Positions 26,802 to 36,017 of a DNA stretch of 64,000 nt are shown here, in pieces (the stretch's first letter is position 1; each line of letters starts with the position of its first letter). This stretch comes from Aquamicrobium sp. (lineage in GTDB: Bacteria; Pseudomonadota; Alphaproteobacteria; Rhizobiales; Rhizobiaceae). Location of the stretch: positions 496,001-560,000 of the forward strand of contig JAHHDT010000005.1 of NCBI GenBank assembly GCA_019739225.1, given 5' to 3'. The position numbers were made by a program, and so were the translations under genes. The notes under the pieces are model-generated. The model was given only the letters and a program-made list of their open reading frames with translations, ran no database searches and was not told where the DNA came from.

Positions 26802-28331
26802 TCAGCCGCCCGCCGAGGCAAGGGCCCGTTTTTCGCGCCGACGCTGCACCGACGACGGAATACTCATTCCTTCCCGGTACTTGGCAACGGTGCGGCGCGC
26901 GATGTCGACGCCACCGCGCTTGAGGATATCCACAATGGCGTCGTCGGAGAGCACGTCCAGCGGCTTCTCAGCGTCGATGAGCTCCCGGATGCGATCTCGC
27001 ACGGCTTCCGACGAGTGCGCGTCGCCCCCGGCCGCCGACGAGGCGATAGCCACCGAGAAGAAATAGCGCAGTTCGAACACGCCGCGCGGCGTCATCATGT
27101 ATTTGTTCGCCGTCACGCGGCTGACGGTCGATTCGTGCATGCCGATCGCGTCGGCGACGGTGCGCAGGTTGAGCGGCCGCAGGTGCCTGATCCCGTGGAG
27201 CAGGAACGCATCCTGCTGCCGCACGATCTCGCTGGCGACCTTGAGGATGGTGCGCGCGCGCTGGTCCAGGCTGCGGGTCAGCCAGTTGGCGCTCTGCAGG
27301 CATTCGGCCAGGAACTCCTTCTCGGCCTGGTTGGCGGCCTGCTTCGAGACGCTGGCGAAATAGCCCTGGTTGACGAGAACGCGCGGCAGCGTCTCGGAAT
27401 TCAGCTCGACCGACCAGCTTCCGTCTCGCGCGGCGCTGACGATCACGTCCGGCACGATCGTGTCGGCCGTGCCGCTCGTGAAGGCGAGGCCGGGGCGCGG
27501 ATCGAGGCCGCGAATCTCGGCCAGCATGTCCAGCAGATCGTCGTCCTCGACCCCGCAAAGCTTGCGTAGCTGCGCGAAATCGCGTCGCGCCAGAAGGTCC
27601 AGATGCGAGATCATGGCCTGCATCGCCGGGTCGAAACGATCGTTGGCGCGCAGTTGCAACGCCAGACATTCGGCCAGGTCGCGCGCGAAGATGCCGGCAG
27701 GGTCGAAGGTCTGGCAGGCGGCAAGGACGCCGGTGACCGTATGTTCGTCCGTGCCGAGCCGCTCCGCAATCTCTGCCATATCGCCGCGCATGTACCCGGC
27801 TTCATCGAGCGAATCGGCGAGTTCCCGCGCGATAAGGCGGTCGGAGGGCGCTCGAAAGGCAAAGGCGATCTGCTCGCCGACATGATCGGCGAGGCTGACG
27901 CGGGCGGCAGCCATGTCCTCGATGTCGAAACCTTCACCGCCACCCGTCGCGGACGGCGCCGACTTCCACTGTGCGGCGAGGTCGGGCGATAGCCGCTCGG
28001 CAGTGCCCGGATCGTCTGGAAAGACGTTTTCCAGCGACGTGTCGAGCCGTTCCGACATCGCCGCAGCGTTGGTGTCGTCAGCCTCGAACATGCGGTCGAG
28101 GCCGGAGCCGTCGGATGGCTCTTCACCCCGTCTGTCGTGCTCATCGTCGCGCCGTGGGTCGTCGTCGCGCTGTTCCTTGCGCTCCAGCAGCGGGTTCTTC
28201 TCGACCTCGTCCTCGATGAAGCGGTCCAGTTCGATATGGGTGAGCTGCAGCAGCTTGATCGACTGCATGAGCTGCGGGGTCATCACCAGCGACTGCGACT
28301 GACGCAACTGCAGTTTGGCGCTGAGACCCAT
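26802..28331 (-). CDS. rpoN: RNA polymerase sigma-54 factor RpoN
   Basis: 509 residues. Region I is glutamine- and leucine-rich (LRQSQSLVMTPQLMQSIKLL), region II is acidic (about 57-120), then the core-binding domain. The C-terminal DNA-binding part has the diagnostic RpoN box ARRTVAKYRE at 478-487. It directs transcription from -24/-12 promoters, for nitrogen fixation, dicarboxylate transport and similar functions, with AAA+ activators. It sits between lptB and hpf, the standard order. Confidence 0.96.
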   Translation of the reverse strand: MGLSAKLQLRQSQSLVMTPQLMQSIKLLQLTHIELDRFIEDEVEKNPLLERKEQRDDDPRRDDEHDRRGEEPSDGSGLDRMFEADDTNAAAMSERLDTSLENVFPDDPGTAERLSPDLAAQWKSAPSATGGGEGFDIEDMAAARVSLADHVGEQIAFAFRAPSDRLIARELADSLDEAGYMRGDMAEIAERLGTDEHTVTGVLAACQTFDPAGIFARDLAECLALQLRANDRFDPAMQAMISHLDLLARRDFAQLRKLCGVEDDDLLDMLAEIRGLDPRPGLAFTSGTADTIVPDVIVSAARDGSWSVELNSETLPRVLVNQGYFASVSKQAANQAEKEFLAECLQSANWLTRSLDQRARTILKVASEIVRQQDAFLLHGIRHLRPLNLRTVADAIGMHESTVSRVTANKYMMTPRGVFELRYFFSVAIASSAAGGDAHSSEAVRDRIRELIDAEKPLDVLSDDAIVDILKRGGVDIARRTVAKYREGMSIPSSVQRRREKRALASAGG

Positions 28332-28536
28332 GGCGAACGCTACCTACCCCTTGACCCGTGCCCGTACCGATCGGTGCGGCGTTCGCAGCCGACCGGAACA
28401 TTCCGGGCCGAATGAAACTGGCCCGTCTTTTGCTTGTCAAGCGTATCGGGGTTGAGATTCGCTTACCCGCGGGCATTCGGGGTGCCAAAACCCGCTTCGC
28501 GCGCTCGAAATCGCGCGAAACCGGCTTCGAAGGTGT

Positions 28537-29358
28537 CTAAAGGGTAAATGTCTCGCCGAGATAGAGCCGCCGCACGTCCGGGTTCTCGACGATTTCCGAG
28601 GGCAGGCCGTGGGTTAGCACCTGTCCGGCATGGATGATATAGGCGCGCTCGACCAGCCCGAGCGTCTCGCGCACATTGTGGTCGGTGACGAGAACGCCGA
28701 TGCCGCGCGCCGTCAGGTGCCGCACGAGCTGCTGGATGTCGGAGACCGCGATCGGGTCGACGCCCGCGAAAGGTTCGTCCAGCAGCATGAAATTGGGATT
28801 GGAGGCCAGCGCGCGGGCAATCTCCAGACGCCGGCGCTCGCCGCCCGAAAGCGCGATGGAAGGCGCCTTGCGCAGATGCGCGATGTGGAATTCCTCGAGC
28901 AGCTCGTCGAGCCGGTGCTCGCGGGCCTTGCGGCCCTTCTCGGTCACTTCGAGGATGGCGCGGATGTTGTTTTCGACCGAAAGTCCGCGAAAGATCGACG
29001 CTTCCTGCGGCAGGTAGCCGATGCCCAGCCGCGCGCGCCGGTACATCGGCATCGAAGTCACATCGTAACCGTCGATCTCGATCGTGCCCTGGTCGACCGG
29101 CACCAGCCCCGTCACCATGTAGAAACAGGTGGTCTTGCCGGCGCCGTTCGGTCCGAGCAGGCCGACCGCCTCGCCGGCACGCACCCCGAAGGACACGCCG
29201 CTGACGACCTGGCGGCCCTTGTAGCTCTTGGTCAGGCCGCGCGCGATCATCGTGCCCTTGAAGCGTTCGCGATCCGCCCGCACGGGCGCCGTCGGTGCGC
29301 TTCGGGGCGCGATTCGATTCGTCAGCGTTTGGATGAAAGAAGACGCACGTTTGGCCAT
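28537..29358 (-). CDS. lptB: LPS export ABC transporter ATP-binding protein LptB
   Basis: 273 residues. An N-terminal extension of about 35 residues precedes the ABC domain (MIARGLTKSYKGRQVV), as often in Rhizobiales. GPNGAGKTT near 72-80, LSGGERRRLEIARALA near 175, FMLLDEPFAGVDP near 196. It powers extraction of LPS from the inner membrane with LptF/LptG and LptC. It lies 17 bases after lptA and 205 bases before rpoN. The start at 29358 keeps the extension; an internal ATG (MIARGL) is a shorter option. Confidence 0.94.
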   Translation of the reverse strand: MAKRASSFIQTLTNRIAPRSAPTAPVRADRERFKGTMIARGLTKSYKGRQVVSGVSFGVRAGEAVGLLGPNGAGKTTCFYMVTGLVPVDQGTIEIDGYDVTSMPMYRRARLGIGYLPQEASIFRGLSVENNIRAILEVTEKGRKAREHRLDELLEEFHIAHLRKAPSIALSGGERRRLEIARALASNPNFMLLDEPFAGVDPIAVSDIQQLVRHLTARGIGVLVTDHNVRETLGLVERAYIIHAGQVLTHGLPSEIVENPDVRRLYLGETFTL

Positions 29359-29375
29359 GAATAGGTCTGGCCGTC

Positions 29376-29930
29376 CTAGCGGTCTTGCGAGCCGGGCTTG
29401 AGCAGCATCTTGACCCGGCCGCCGCTGCCGCCCTGCTGCTTGCCGCAGCCGTCAAGGGTCGCGAGGCCGGACGACATCTGCACTGTCAATTTGCAGCCGA
29501 CGACAACGTTGTCGCCCTCCGTCAGCACGACTTCCTTGCCGGAAAGGACCAGCACCTCGGATCGCATGTCGAAGCTGCCGCTGTCGCCGGTTGCGACCTG
29601 GGTTTCCGACTTGACGTAGACCTTGCCCTCGACCTCGAGCCGGTCGATGTCGGCCGAGCCCGTCGTCGCGGAGCCGCCCTCGGTGTTGTAATGCACGGTC
29701 ATCTTGCCCGAGCGCAGCAGCGTCGGTCCCTGCACGACCGAGACATTGCCGGTGAAGATGGCCACGCCGTCATTCTCGCGCACTTCCAGATGATCGCTCT
29801 CGATCTGGATCGGCTTGTCGCCGTCGAGCTTGAGCCCCGTCAGGCGGCCGGCTTCCTGTGCGAAGGCGCTGGTGGCCGGCAGCAACGCAAGTATGGCGGC
29901 CACGACCAGGGAGCGGCCGTCAATTCTCAT
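29376..29930 (-). CDS. lptA: Periplasmic LPS transport protein LptA
   Basis: 184 residues from ATG 29930, with a perfect GGAGGGACGA upstream. Signal peptide 1-25 (MRIDGRSLVVAAILALLPATSAFA), then an OstA-type beta-jellyroll (IQIESDHLEVRENDGVAIFT). It forms the periplasmic bridge carrying LPS between LptC and LptD. Its start lies inside the last 11 bases of lptC, so the genes are probably translationally coupled. The C-terminus is glycine/lysine-rich and unstructured. Confidence 0.93.
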   Translation of the reverse strand: MRIDGRSLVVAAILALLPATSAFAQEAGRLTGLKLDGDKPIQIESDHLEVRENDGVAIFTGNVSVVQGPTLLRSGKMTVHYNTEGGSATTGSADIDRLEVEGKVYVKSETQVATGDSGSFDMRSEVLVLSGKEVVLTEGDNVVVGCKLTVQMSSGLATLDGCGKQQGGSGGRVKMLLKPGSQDR

Positions 29931-30654
29931 TCGTCCCTCCATCGGCCGTTTCCCCCTCGGCATTCGCTGCTGTCTGCAGCCGCTTCGCATCGATTTGCAT
30001 CCGGACGCGGTTCTCGAAGATCATGACCGCACCCTTGTCGCTGATGCGCATGGAATCGGCTTCGATGCGCGCCCCGTCAAGCGTAATATCGACCGGATCG
30101 CTGGTTTCGAGCTTGCCCGAGGCCATGTCGACCACCGCGGAGCGCAGCAAGGCGTGAATTCCGGTGTCGGTGGTGAACGTGATGTCGCTGTCGAGCCCGA
30201 GCGTGTTTGCGTCACGATCGAGGACGCCGCTCTTTGCCGCGACCGTCACCCAGTTCTCGTCGTCGAATGGTAGCTTGGCGGCGATGCCTTCGAGGTCGAT
30301 CTTGCTGGCATTGCCGATGTCCTGGATCGCACGCTCCGCCGTCATGTTGTACGGGCGATTGTCCCGCGTGAAGCCGTCGAGCTTCGGATCCGACATCACC
30401 AGCCGGCCGCCCTCGATGGCCGTCGAGCCGAGATCGACCGAAACGCCTTCGGGCGTCGCCAGCCAGGACTTGGCCACGAACGCGACAACCATCAGCATGG
30501 CGACCACCGGCAGAGTCAGCTTGAGGAAGCGCACGCGACCGGAATGCCGCCGCGCGCGCGAAAACGCCTCTTCGACGCGGCCGGTCTGCGCAGGAGGCGT
30601 CGCCGCCGTCCTTCGCGCCGTGCCCTGTGGCTGTTGCGCTGGCGAAATGGTCAT
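29920..30654 (-). CDS. lptC: LPS export protein LptC
   Basis: 244 residues. A long basic N-terminal cytoplasmic part (about 1-43) leads to one membrane helix (LKLTLPVVAMLMVVAFVA, about 45-62), then a periplasmic LptC-type beta-jellyroll. It docks LptA to the LptBFG extractor. Overlaps the lptA start by 11 bases. First gene of the lpt-rpoN cluster on this strand, so the cluster promoter should be in 30655-30980. The ribosome-binding site (ACGGGGT directly before ATG) is unusually close. Confidence 0.88.
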   Translation of the reverse strand: MTISPAQQPQGTARRTAATPPAQTGRVEEAFSRARRHSGRVRFLKLTLPVVAMLMVVAFVAKSWLATPEGVSVDLGSTAIEGGRLVMSDPKLDGFTRDNRPYNMTAERAIQDIGNASKIDLEGIAAKLPFDDENWVTVAAKSGVLDRDANTLGLDSDITFTTDTGIHALLRSAVVDMASGKLETSDPVDITLDGARIEADSMRISDKGAVMIFENRVRMQIDAKRLQTAANAEGETADGGTNEN

Positions 30655-30980
30655 ACCCCGTTGGTCCGAAATCCGGTTCCGCGCCCATTTTCATGGTGCG
30701 ATGGTGATGGTGGCCTGTCCTCAATCCGCATGAAATCATGCGCGCTCCCGAAGCGAAGCGGACGACGTGATCCGGCCGTGTCGACGCGAGTTACATCCCA
30801 ATATGGTAATTTTTGGATAAACCAACGCATCCGGCAATATAGGCGCACCACATCGCCTGCAAAAGGGGGGTGCGTCCAAAGGCTGAAAAGGCGCGGCAAG
30901 CTGCCTCTTCTAACCCTTGTCTGCTTGTTCTACAAAGCTGACGGCGGACGGCGGACTGCGACAGACCCGGAGAGGACACC
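30655..30980. other. Divergent region between lptC and sppA
   Basis: 326 bases with no supported gene. It holds a palindrome CGCATGA-AA-TCATGCG (30727-30742) and, on the sppA side, GAGAGGACACC just before the sppA ATG. No clear promoter pair seen on either strand. Confidence 0.45.
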
Positions 30981-31955
30981 ATGGCAGATCGGGCAGACGA
31001 CATCATTGACCGCAGGCGGCTGCGTCGCAAGCTGACGTTCTGGCGGGCGATGGCGCTAGTCGTGGTGGTCCTGGCGGTGGCCGCGTTCTCGTCCTGGGCC
31101 ATGCGTGACCGGCTCGCCGGCGCGGGCGGCACGCACATAGCCAAGGTCAAGATCGAAGGTACGATCGTCGAGGACGAGGAACTGCTCAAGCGGCTGGAAC
31201 GCATCGGCGAGGCCGACAGCGTCAAGGGCGTGATCCTGTCGATCGATTCTCCCGGCGGCACGACCGTCGGCGGCGAAGCTATCTACGAGGCCGTGCGCAA
31301 GCTCGCCGAGCAGAAACCCGTCGTCGCGCAGGTGGGTACCCTTGCCGCTTCCGCCGGCTACATGATCGCCAGCGCCACGGACCATATCGTCGCAAGGCAG
31401 TCCTCGATCGTCGGTTCGATCGGCGTGCTCGTGCAGTTTCCCGACGTTTCCGAACTGATGGCCAAGATCGGCGTCAAGGTCGAGGGCGTGAAGTCGTCGC
31501 CGCTCAAGGCCGAGCCGTCGCCGTTCACACCGACTACCGAGGAAGAGCGCGCGATGCTGCGCGCCCTGGTCATGGATAGCTACGACTGGTTCGTGGGCCT
31601 GGTGGAGGAGCGTCGACCGCTCAGCCGCGCCGAGGTGCTGGCCGTCGCGGACGGCTCCATCTTCACCGGCAGGCAGGCGCTCGAGCGCAAGCTGGTCGAC
31701 GGGCTGGGCGGCGAGGAGGAAGCGGTGGCGTGGCTGGCGACCAAGGGCGTGGAAGCCGAGCTTTCGGTGATCGAATGGAAGTCGACCGAGAGCGGAAGCT
31801 TCTTCTCCCCGCTATCGTTTGCGCAGGCGGCAGGTGCGATGCTCGGCCTGGAGGGCTTCGGGCCGGACGTTGCCCGCAAGATCGGCGCCGACCGCTTGTT
31901 CCTTGACGGGCTGCTGTCCCTCTGGCAACCTGACCGGGATGCCTTTGGTGGCTGA
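30981..31955 (+). CDS. sppA: Signal peptide peptidase SppA, short form
   Basis: 324 residues. One N-terminal membrane helix (about 22-40), then a Clp-fold serine protease domain in the periplasm. The catalytic serine is S124 (GTLAASAGYM) and the general-base lysine K176 (SSPLKAEPSPF), matching the short single-domain SppA class. It degrades signal peptides left by preprotein processing. It precedes ihfB, an order common in Rhizobiales. Confidence 0.92.
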   Translation: MADRADDIIDRRRLRRKLTFWRAMALVVVVLAVAAFSSWAMRDRLAGAGGTHIAKVKIEGTIVEDEELLKRLERIGEADSVKGVILSIDSPGGTTVGGEAIYEAVRKLAEQKPVVAQVGTLAASAGYMIASATDHIVARQSSIVGSIGVLVQFPDVSELMAKIGVKVEGVKSSPLKAEPSPFTPTTEEERAMLRALVMDSYDWFVGLVEERRPLSRAEVLAVADGSIFTGRQALERKLVDGLGGEEEAVAWLATKGVEAELSVIEWKSTESGSFFSPLSFAQAAGAMLGLEGFGPDVARKIGADRLFLDGLLSLWQPDRDAFGG

Positions 31956-32016
31956 AAAAACCAAGCAAAAACACTTGCATAAACGGTAACAACGCTGTCA
32001 GCGGGGAAGCTTTTCG

Positions 32017-32298
32017 ATGATCAAGTCTGAACTCGTGCAGACCATCGCCAACCGAAATCCGCATCTGTTTCTCCGCGACGTGGAGAACATCGTGAACGCG
32101 ATCTTCGACGAAATCTCGGAGGCGCTGGCCTCCGGCAATCGCGTCGAACTGCGCGGCTTCGGCGCGTTCTCGGTGAAGAATCGCCCCGCGCGCGTCGGCC
32201 GTAATCCACGCACCGGCGAATCGGTCGAGGTCGAGGAGAAGTGGGTGCCGTTCTTCAAGACCGGCAAGGAACTGCGCGAGCGGCTCAACTCCGACTAA
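32017..32298 (+). CDS. ihfB: Integration host factor beta subunit
   Basis: 93 residues, full-length HU/IHF fold. [20 protein letters not shown] is the IhfB N-terminus and [20 protein letters not shown] is the DNA-bending arm. With IhfA it forms the heterodimer that bends DNA, including at sigma-54 promoters. Located 61 bases after sppA, with GCGGGGAAGC upstream of the ATG. Very high confidence from whole-length similarity. Confidence 0.95.
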   Translation: MIKSELVQTIANRNPHLFLRDVENIVNAIFDEISEALASGNRVELRGFGAFSVKNRPARVGRNPRTGESVEVEEKWVPFFKTGKELRERLNSD

Positions 32299-32329
32299 CT
32301 CTGAACGGGGGCCGCGCCGGCGCGGCAAA

Positions 32330-32662
32330 ATGCACATGCTCAACCGCTTCATGACCGTCGTGGTCTTCATTCCGCTGGCGATCGTGCTTGTGGCGCTTGC
32401 GGTCGCCAACCGGGCACCGGTCGATTTTACGCTCGACCCGTTCAATCCCGGAAATCCGGGGCTGACTGTCACGTTGCCGCTGTTCATCTACCTTTTCGGC
32501 GCCCTTGCGCTTGGACTGATCGTCGGCAGTGTCGCTACCTGGTTCAAGCAGGGCCACTACCGCAAGCTGGCGCGTCGGCGCGAGGCTGAACTCGCAGCTG
32601 CGCCAAAGCCAGCGGCCAAGCCCGAAACCGGCGCGGCCGCGCTGCCGGCACCGCGCGCCTGA
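32330..32662 (+). CDS. LapA-domain (DUF1049) membrane protein
   Basis: 110 residues with two hydrophobic helices (about 8-26 and 46-68) and a basic then alanine/proline-rich C-terminal tail (RRREAELAAAPKPAAKPE). It resembles LapA-domain proteins often encoded next to ihfB and linked to envelope/LPS assembly in enterobacteria. Function here is inferred. 31 bases after ihfB and probably co-transcribed. Confidence 0.78.
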   Translation: MHMLNRFMTVVVFIPLAIVLVALAVANRAPVDFTLDPFNPGNPGLTVTLPLFIYLFGALALGLIVGSVATWFKQGHYRKLARRREAELAAAPKPAAKPETGAAALPAPRA

Positions 32663-32699
32663 CCCGCCGCCTGTCGGCGACCTCGAAGGAGTTTCACAC

Positions 32700-33665
32700 A
32701 TGTTGACGATCTCGGCCGACGGCGTCGACCGCTCGCTTACCTTTGCAGGTCTCGTGGAGACGCTGCGCGTGGCCTTTCGCGACGGCGCTGTGCAGCCTGT
32801 GCGCCATCACCACACGATCGAGCGGCCGGACGGTGCGGCATCGACGCTGCTGCTGATGCCGGCATGGAACGATTTCGACAAGGCCGGCACCTCCGATGGC
32901 GGCTATATCGGCGTCAAGATCGTCACCGTTTCGCCCGACAACAACCAGATCGGAAAACCCGCCGTGATGGGGCTCTACCTCCTGGTCGACGGCAAGACCG
33001 GCGAGCCGCGGGCGCTCATCGACGGCCAGCGCATCACGCAATGGCGCACGGCCTGCGCGTCCGCGCTTGCCGCCAGCTATCTCGCCCGCGAGGATGCATC
33101 AAAGCTGCTGGTCGTCGGCGCCGGCGCGTTGTGCCCGTTTCTGGCGCAGGCTCACTCGGCCGTGCGGCCGATCGACGAGATCAGGATCTGGAACCGCACA
33201 TCCGAGAATGCGGCCAAGGCGGCCGCTTCGCTGCGCGAGGCGGGGCTGAACGCCAGCGTAGCCGAAAATCTCGACGAAGCCATCGGCTGGGCGGATATCG
33301 TCTCTTGCGCCACCATATCCACCGAGCCACTGGTGAGGGGCGAATTGCTGACGCCCGGCACGCATCTCGATCTGGTAGGCGCTTTCACGCCAACCATGCG
33401 TGAAAGCGACGACGAGGCGATCCGCCGCTCGCGCGTCTTTGTGGATACGCGAGCAGGCGCCACCAAGGAGGCGGGCGACATCGTGCAGGCGGTAGCCTCC
33501 GGCGCCCTCACGCATGAAGGCATAGTCGCCGACCTGTTCGAACTCACCCGCGGCGAGAAGCCGGGGCGGCAGAGCCCCGACGAGATCACGCTGTTCAAGT
33601 CGGTCGGCGCCGCGCTGGAAGACCTCGCGGCGGGCATTGCCGTCTATGAGGGCTCGAAGGGTTAG
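32700..33665 (+). CDS. Ornithine cyclodeaminase / mu-crystallin family dehydrogenase
   Basis: 321 residues from ATG 32700, with GAAGGAG nine bases upstream. The OCD/mu-crystallin fold is shown by the substrate loop (PVRHHHTIERPDG) and a Rossmann nucleotide-binding segment LLVVGAGALCPFLAQAH near 138. Members include ornithine cyclodeaminase, alanine dehydrogenase and cyclic-imine reductases, so the substrate is open. Standing after ihfB/lapA, it gives no pathway context. Confidence 0.85.
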   Translation: MLTISADGVDRSLTFAGLVETLRVAFRDGAVQPVRHHHTIERPDGAASTLLLMPAWNDFDKAGTSDGGYIGVKIVTVSPDNNQIGKPAVMGLYLLVDGKTGEPRALIDGQRITQWRTACASALAASYLAREDASKLLVVGAGALCPFLAQAHSAVRPIDEIRIWNRTSENAAKAAASLREAGLNASVAENLDEAIGWADIVSCATISTEPLVRGELLTPGTHLDLVGAFTPTMRESDDEAIRRSRVFVDTRAGATKEAGDIVQAVASGALTHEGIVADLFELTRGEKPGRQSPDEITLFKSVGAALEDLAAGIAVYEGSKG

Positions 33666-34009
33666 TCGGCCAGGCAGACCCGCAGGAGGTTGCCGTCCAG
33701 GTCCGGCGCGGTGAAGGTGCGGCCGAACTGGGCGTCGAATGGCTGCCCTGCGTCGATGCCGGCGTCCCGCCAGCGCTGGTGTTCCTGGTCCACGGCTTCG
33801 GGACCGTCGGCCAGAAAGGCGAACTCGAAGCCCTTGTCGGATACGGCCGCGGGCGACGATTTCGACAGAAGTCCCAGCATGAAGCCGGAGCCAAGGTCGA
33901 ACGACACATAGGTCGGCACGGCGAACACCGGCTCGCGGCCCAGGAGTTTGCCGTAGAACGCGGCGCTGGCGGTGGGGTCTTCGACATAAAGAATGATGAG
34001 ATTGGGCAA
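33662..34009 (-). CDS. VOC-family (glyoxalase/bleomycin-resistance fold) protein
   Basis: 115 residues from a TTG at 34009, with AAGGAG seven bases upstream. (M)PNLIILYVEDPTASAAFYG is the usual opening of the family. The rest is a paired beta-alpha-beta-beta-beta fold ending TAPDLDGNLLRVCLAD. Such proteins are metal-dependent lyases, dioxygenases or antibiotic binders; the function here is unknown. Convergent with the OCD-like gene (4-base overlap of ends). Longer upstream frames on this strand are arginine-rich and rejected. Confidence 0.82.
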   Translation of the reverse strand: MPNLIILYVEDPTASAAFYGKLLGREPVFAVPTYVSFDLGSGFMLGLLSKSSPAAVSDKGFEFAFLADGPEAVDQEHQRWRDAGIDAGQPFDAQFGRTFTAPDLDGNLLRVCLAD

Positions 34010-34146
34010 GATGTGTCTCCTTCGATCCGCACATGATAGGAGATGGCTCCGCTTAAACGTGTCAGGAGACCGCACCCCGCCACGCTCTGTTGCGAGGCGG
34101 ATGACCCTGTGCCAAAAGCGGGCGACAAGATGCGGAGACCCTTTCC

Positions 34147-35172
34147 TTGAACGCCTCGCGAGACAAGCGCCGCGACAAACGCCCCGCACGCGGGCCGCAG
34201 GCTGCCGACGGCCGCAGGCAGGCTGTGCGCGAGGAAGCGCCCGCCAGGCGTCCGCTGGCGCGTAGGCCCGGTCCGCTACCGGCCGAGACGCTGCCGCTGA
34301 TCCTTGAGGTGGAGCCAGGTGCCGATTATGCGCTGCTGGATTCGGGCAGCGGCCGCAAGCTCGAGCAGTACGGGCCTTATGTGATCGAGCGTCCGGAGGG
34401 TCAGGCGATCTGGCAGCCGGCGCTGCCACCTTCCGAATGGGCCAAAGCCGATGCCGTCTTCACCGGCGACACCGATGAGGAAGGCATGGGACGCTGGCGT
34501 TTTCCGAGGGACCCGCTCGGCGAGACCTGGCCGATGAAGCATGACGGCATCGATTATCTTGGCCGTTTCACATCCTTCCGCCACGTCGGCGTCTTTCCCG
34601 AACAGGGCTCGCACTGGAGCCACATGGAAGGGATGATCCGCAAGGCGGGCCGGCCGGTGAAAGTGCTCAACCTGTTCGGTTATACGGGTCTTGCTTCGCT
34701 GGTTGCCGCGCGTGCGGGCGCGGAGGTCACCCATGTCGACGCCTCCAAGAAGGCGATCGGGTGGGCGCGCGAGAACCAGCAACTCGCAAGGCTGGCCGAC
34801 AAGCCGATCCGCTGGATCTGCGAGGACGCCATGAAGTTCGTCGAGCGCGAGGAGCGGCGGGGAAACCGCTACGACATCATCCTGTTCGATCCACCCGCCT
34901 ATGGACGCGGGCCGAAGGGCGAGGTCTGGCAGCTCTTCGACGATCTTCCGGTTATGGCTGACATCTGCCGCGAAATCCTGTCGCCCAAGCCGCTGGCAGT
35001 GGTGCTGACGGCCTATTCGATCCGCGCATCGTTCTTCGCGATCCACGCACTGATGCGCGATACGTTTGCGGGCATGGGTGGCGAGGTTCAGTCGGGCGAA
35101 CTGGTGATCCGCGAGAAATCCGCCGGCCGCGCGCTCTCGACCTCGCTGTTTTCAAGATGGGTGGCGGGATGA
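34147..35172 (+). CDS. Class I SAM-dependent rRNA methyltransferase (RlmI-like)
   Basis: 341 residues from TTG 34147 (GGAG nine bases upstream). A basic, disordered N-terminal tail of about 45 residues leads to a SAM-binding domain. Motif I reads NLFGYTGLASLVAARAG, followed by VTHVDASKKAIGWARENQ; motif IV is DPPAYGRGPKGE. This catalytic region resembles RlmI/RlmL-type 23S rRNA methyltransferases without the PUA domain. The target base is not known. Its stop overlaps the next gene start (ATGA), so the two are coupled. Confidence 0.82.
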   Translation: MNASRDKRRDKRPARGPQAADGRRQAVREEAPARRPLARRPGPLPAETLPLILEVEPGADYALLDSGSGRKLEQYGPYVIERPEGQAIWQPALPPSEWAKADAVFTGDTDEEGMGRWRFPRDPLGETWPMKHDGIDYLGRFTSFRHVGVFPEQGSHWSHMEGMIRKAGRPVKVLNLFGYTGLASLVAARAGAEVTHVDASKKAIGWARENQQLARLADKPIRWICEDAMKFVEREERRGNRYDIILFDPPAYGRGPKGEVWQLFDDLPVMADICREILSPKPLAVVLTAYSIRASFFAIHALMRDTFAGMGGEVQSGELVIREKSAGRALSTSLFSRWVAG

Positions 35173-36017
35173 GCGACAACCGGCGCGTCGGGCAGGTGAA
35201 GGAAGTCACCAGCCTTTCGAACCCCATCGTCAAGGACATCCGCGCCCTGGCGATGAAGAAGTTCCGCGACCAGCAGAACGCCTTCATGGCCGAAGGGCTG
35301 AAGCTTGTGATCGACGCGCTCGATCTCGGCTGGACGATCCGCACGCTGGTCTTCGCCAAGGCGCAGCGCGGCAACCCCACAGTGGAGAAGATCGCTGCGC
35401 GCACGGTTGCCGCCGGCGGCCTCGTGCTGGAAGCAAGCGAGAAGGTGCTGGGCGCCATCACCCGTCGCGACAACCCGCAGATGGTGGTCGGGGTGTTCCA
35501 GCAACGCTGGGCCGCACTCAAGGACATCCGCCCCGCTGACGGCGATGTCTGGATCGCGCTGGACCGCGTGCGCGATCCCGGCAATCTCGGCACGGTGATC
35601 CGCACGGCCGATGCGGTGGGCGCCAAAGGCGTGATCCTGGTCGGCGAGACGACCGATCCGTTCTCGGTGGAAACGGTGCGCGCCACGATGGGCTCGGTCT
35701 TCGCTGTTCCGGTCGCAAGGGCGGGCGTGGAGGCATTCCTGGCCTGGCGCAAGGGCGTCCAGGCGACCTTCGTCGGCACTCATCTGAAGGGATCGGTAGA
35801 CTATCGCACGGTCGACTATGCGAAAGGGCCGGTCGTGCTAGTGATGGGCAACGAGCAGCAGGGCTTGCCGGACGAACTGGCAGCTTCATGCGACGCGTTG
35901 ATCCGCATCCCACAGACAGGGCGTGCGGATTCGCTGAACCTGGCGGTGGCCACCGGCGTTGCGCTTTACGAAATTCGCAGGCACGCCCTGCCGGTGGTCG
36001 GAAAGGACGAGAATTGA
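35169..36017 (+). CDS. TrmH/SpoU-family RNA 2'-O-methyltransferase
   Basis: 282 residues from ATG 35169 ([16 protein letters not shown]), in an ATGA overlap with the previous gene; an in-frame ATG at 35157 is possible. The C-terminal SpoU/SPOUT knot has [31 protein letters not shown] and an [16 protein letters not shown] end, all hallmark motifs. It methylates a ribose in rRNA or tRNA. Its stop overlaps the lspA TTG start (TTGA). Confidence 0.9.
   Translation: MSDNRRVGQVKEVTSLSNPIVKDIRALAMKKFRDQQNAFMAEGLKLVIDALDLGWTIRTLVFAKAQRGNPTVEKIAARTVAAGGLVLEASEKVLGAITRRDNPQMVVGVFQQRWAALKDIRPADGDVWIALDRVRDPGNLGTVIRTADAVGAKGVILVGETTDPFSVETVRATMGSVFAVPVARAGVEAFLAWRKGVQATFVGTHLKGSVDYRTVDYAKGPVVLVMGNEQQGLPDELAASCDALIRIPQTGRADSLNLAVATGVALYEIRRHALPVVGKDEN

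Noticed and set aside
33595-34128. 177-residue alternative frame over the VOC gene
   Set aside because: A proline/serine/arginine-rich translation; the overlapping frame with a TTG start at 34009 has the clear VOC fold sequence.
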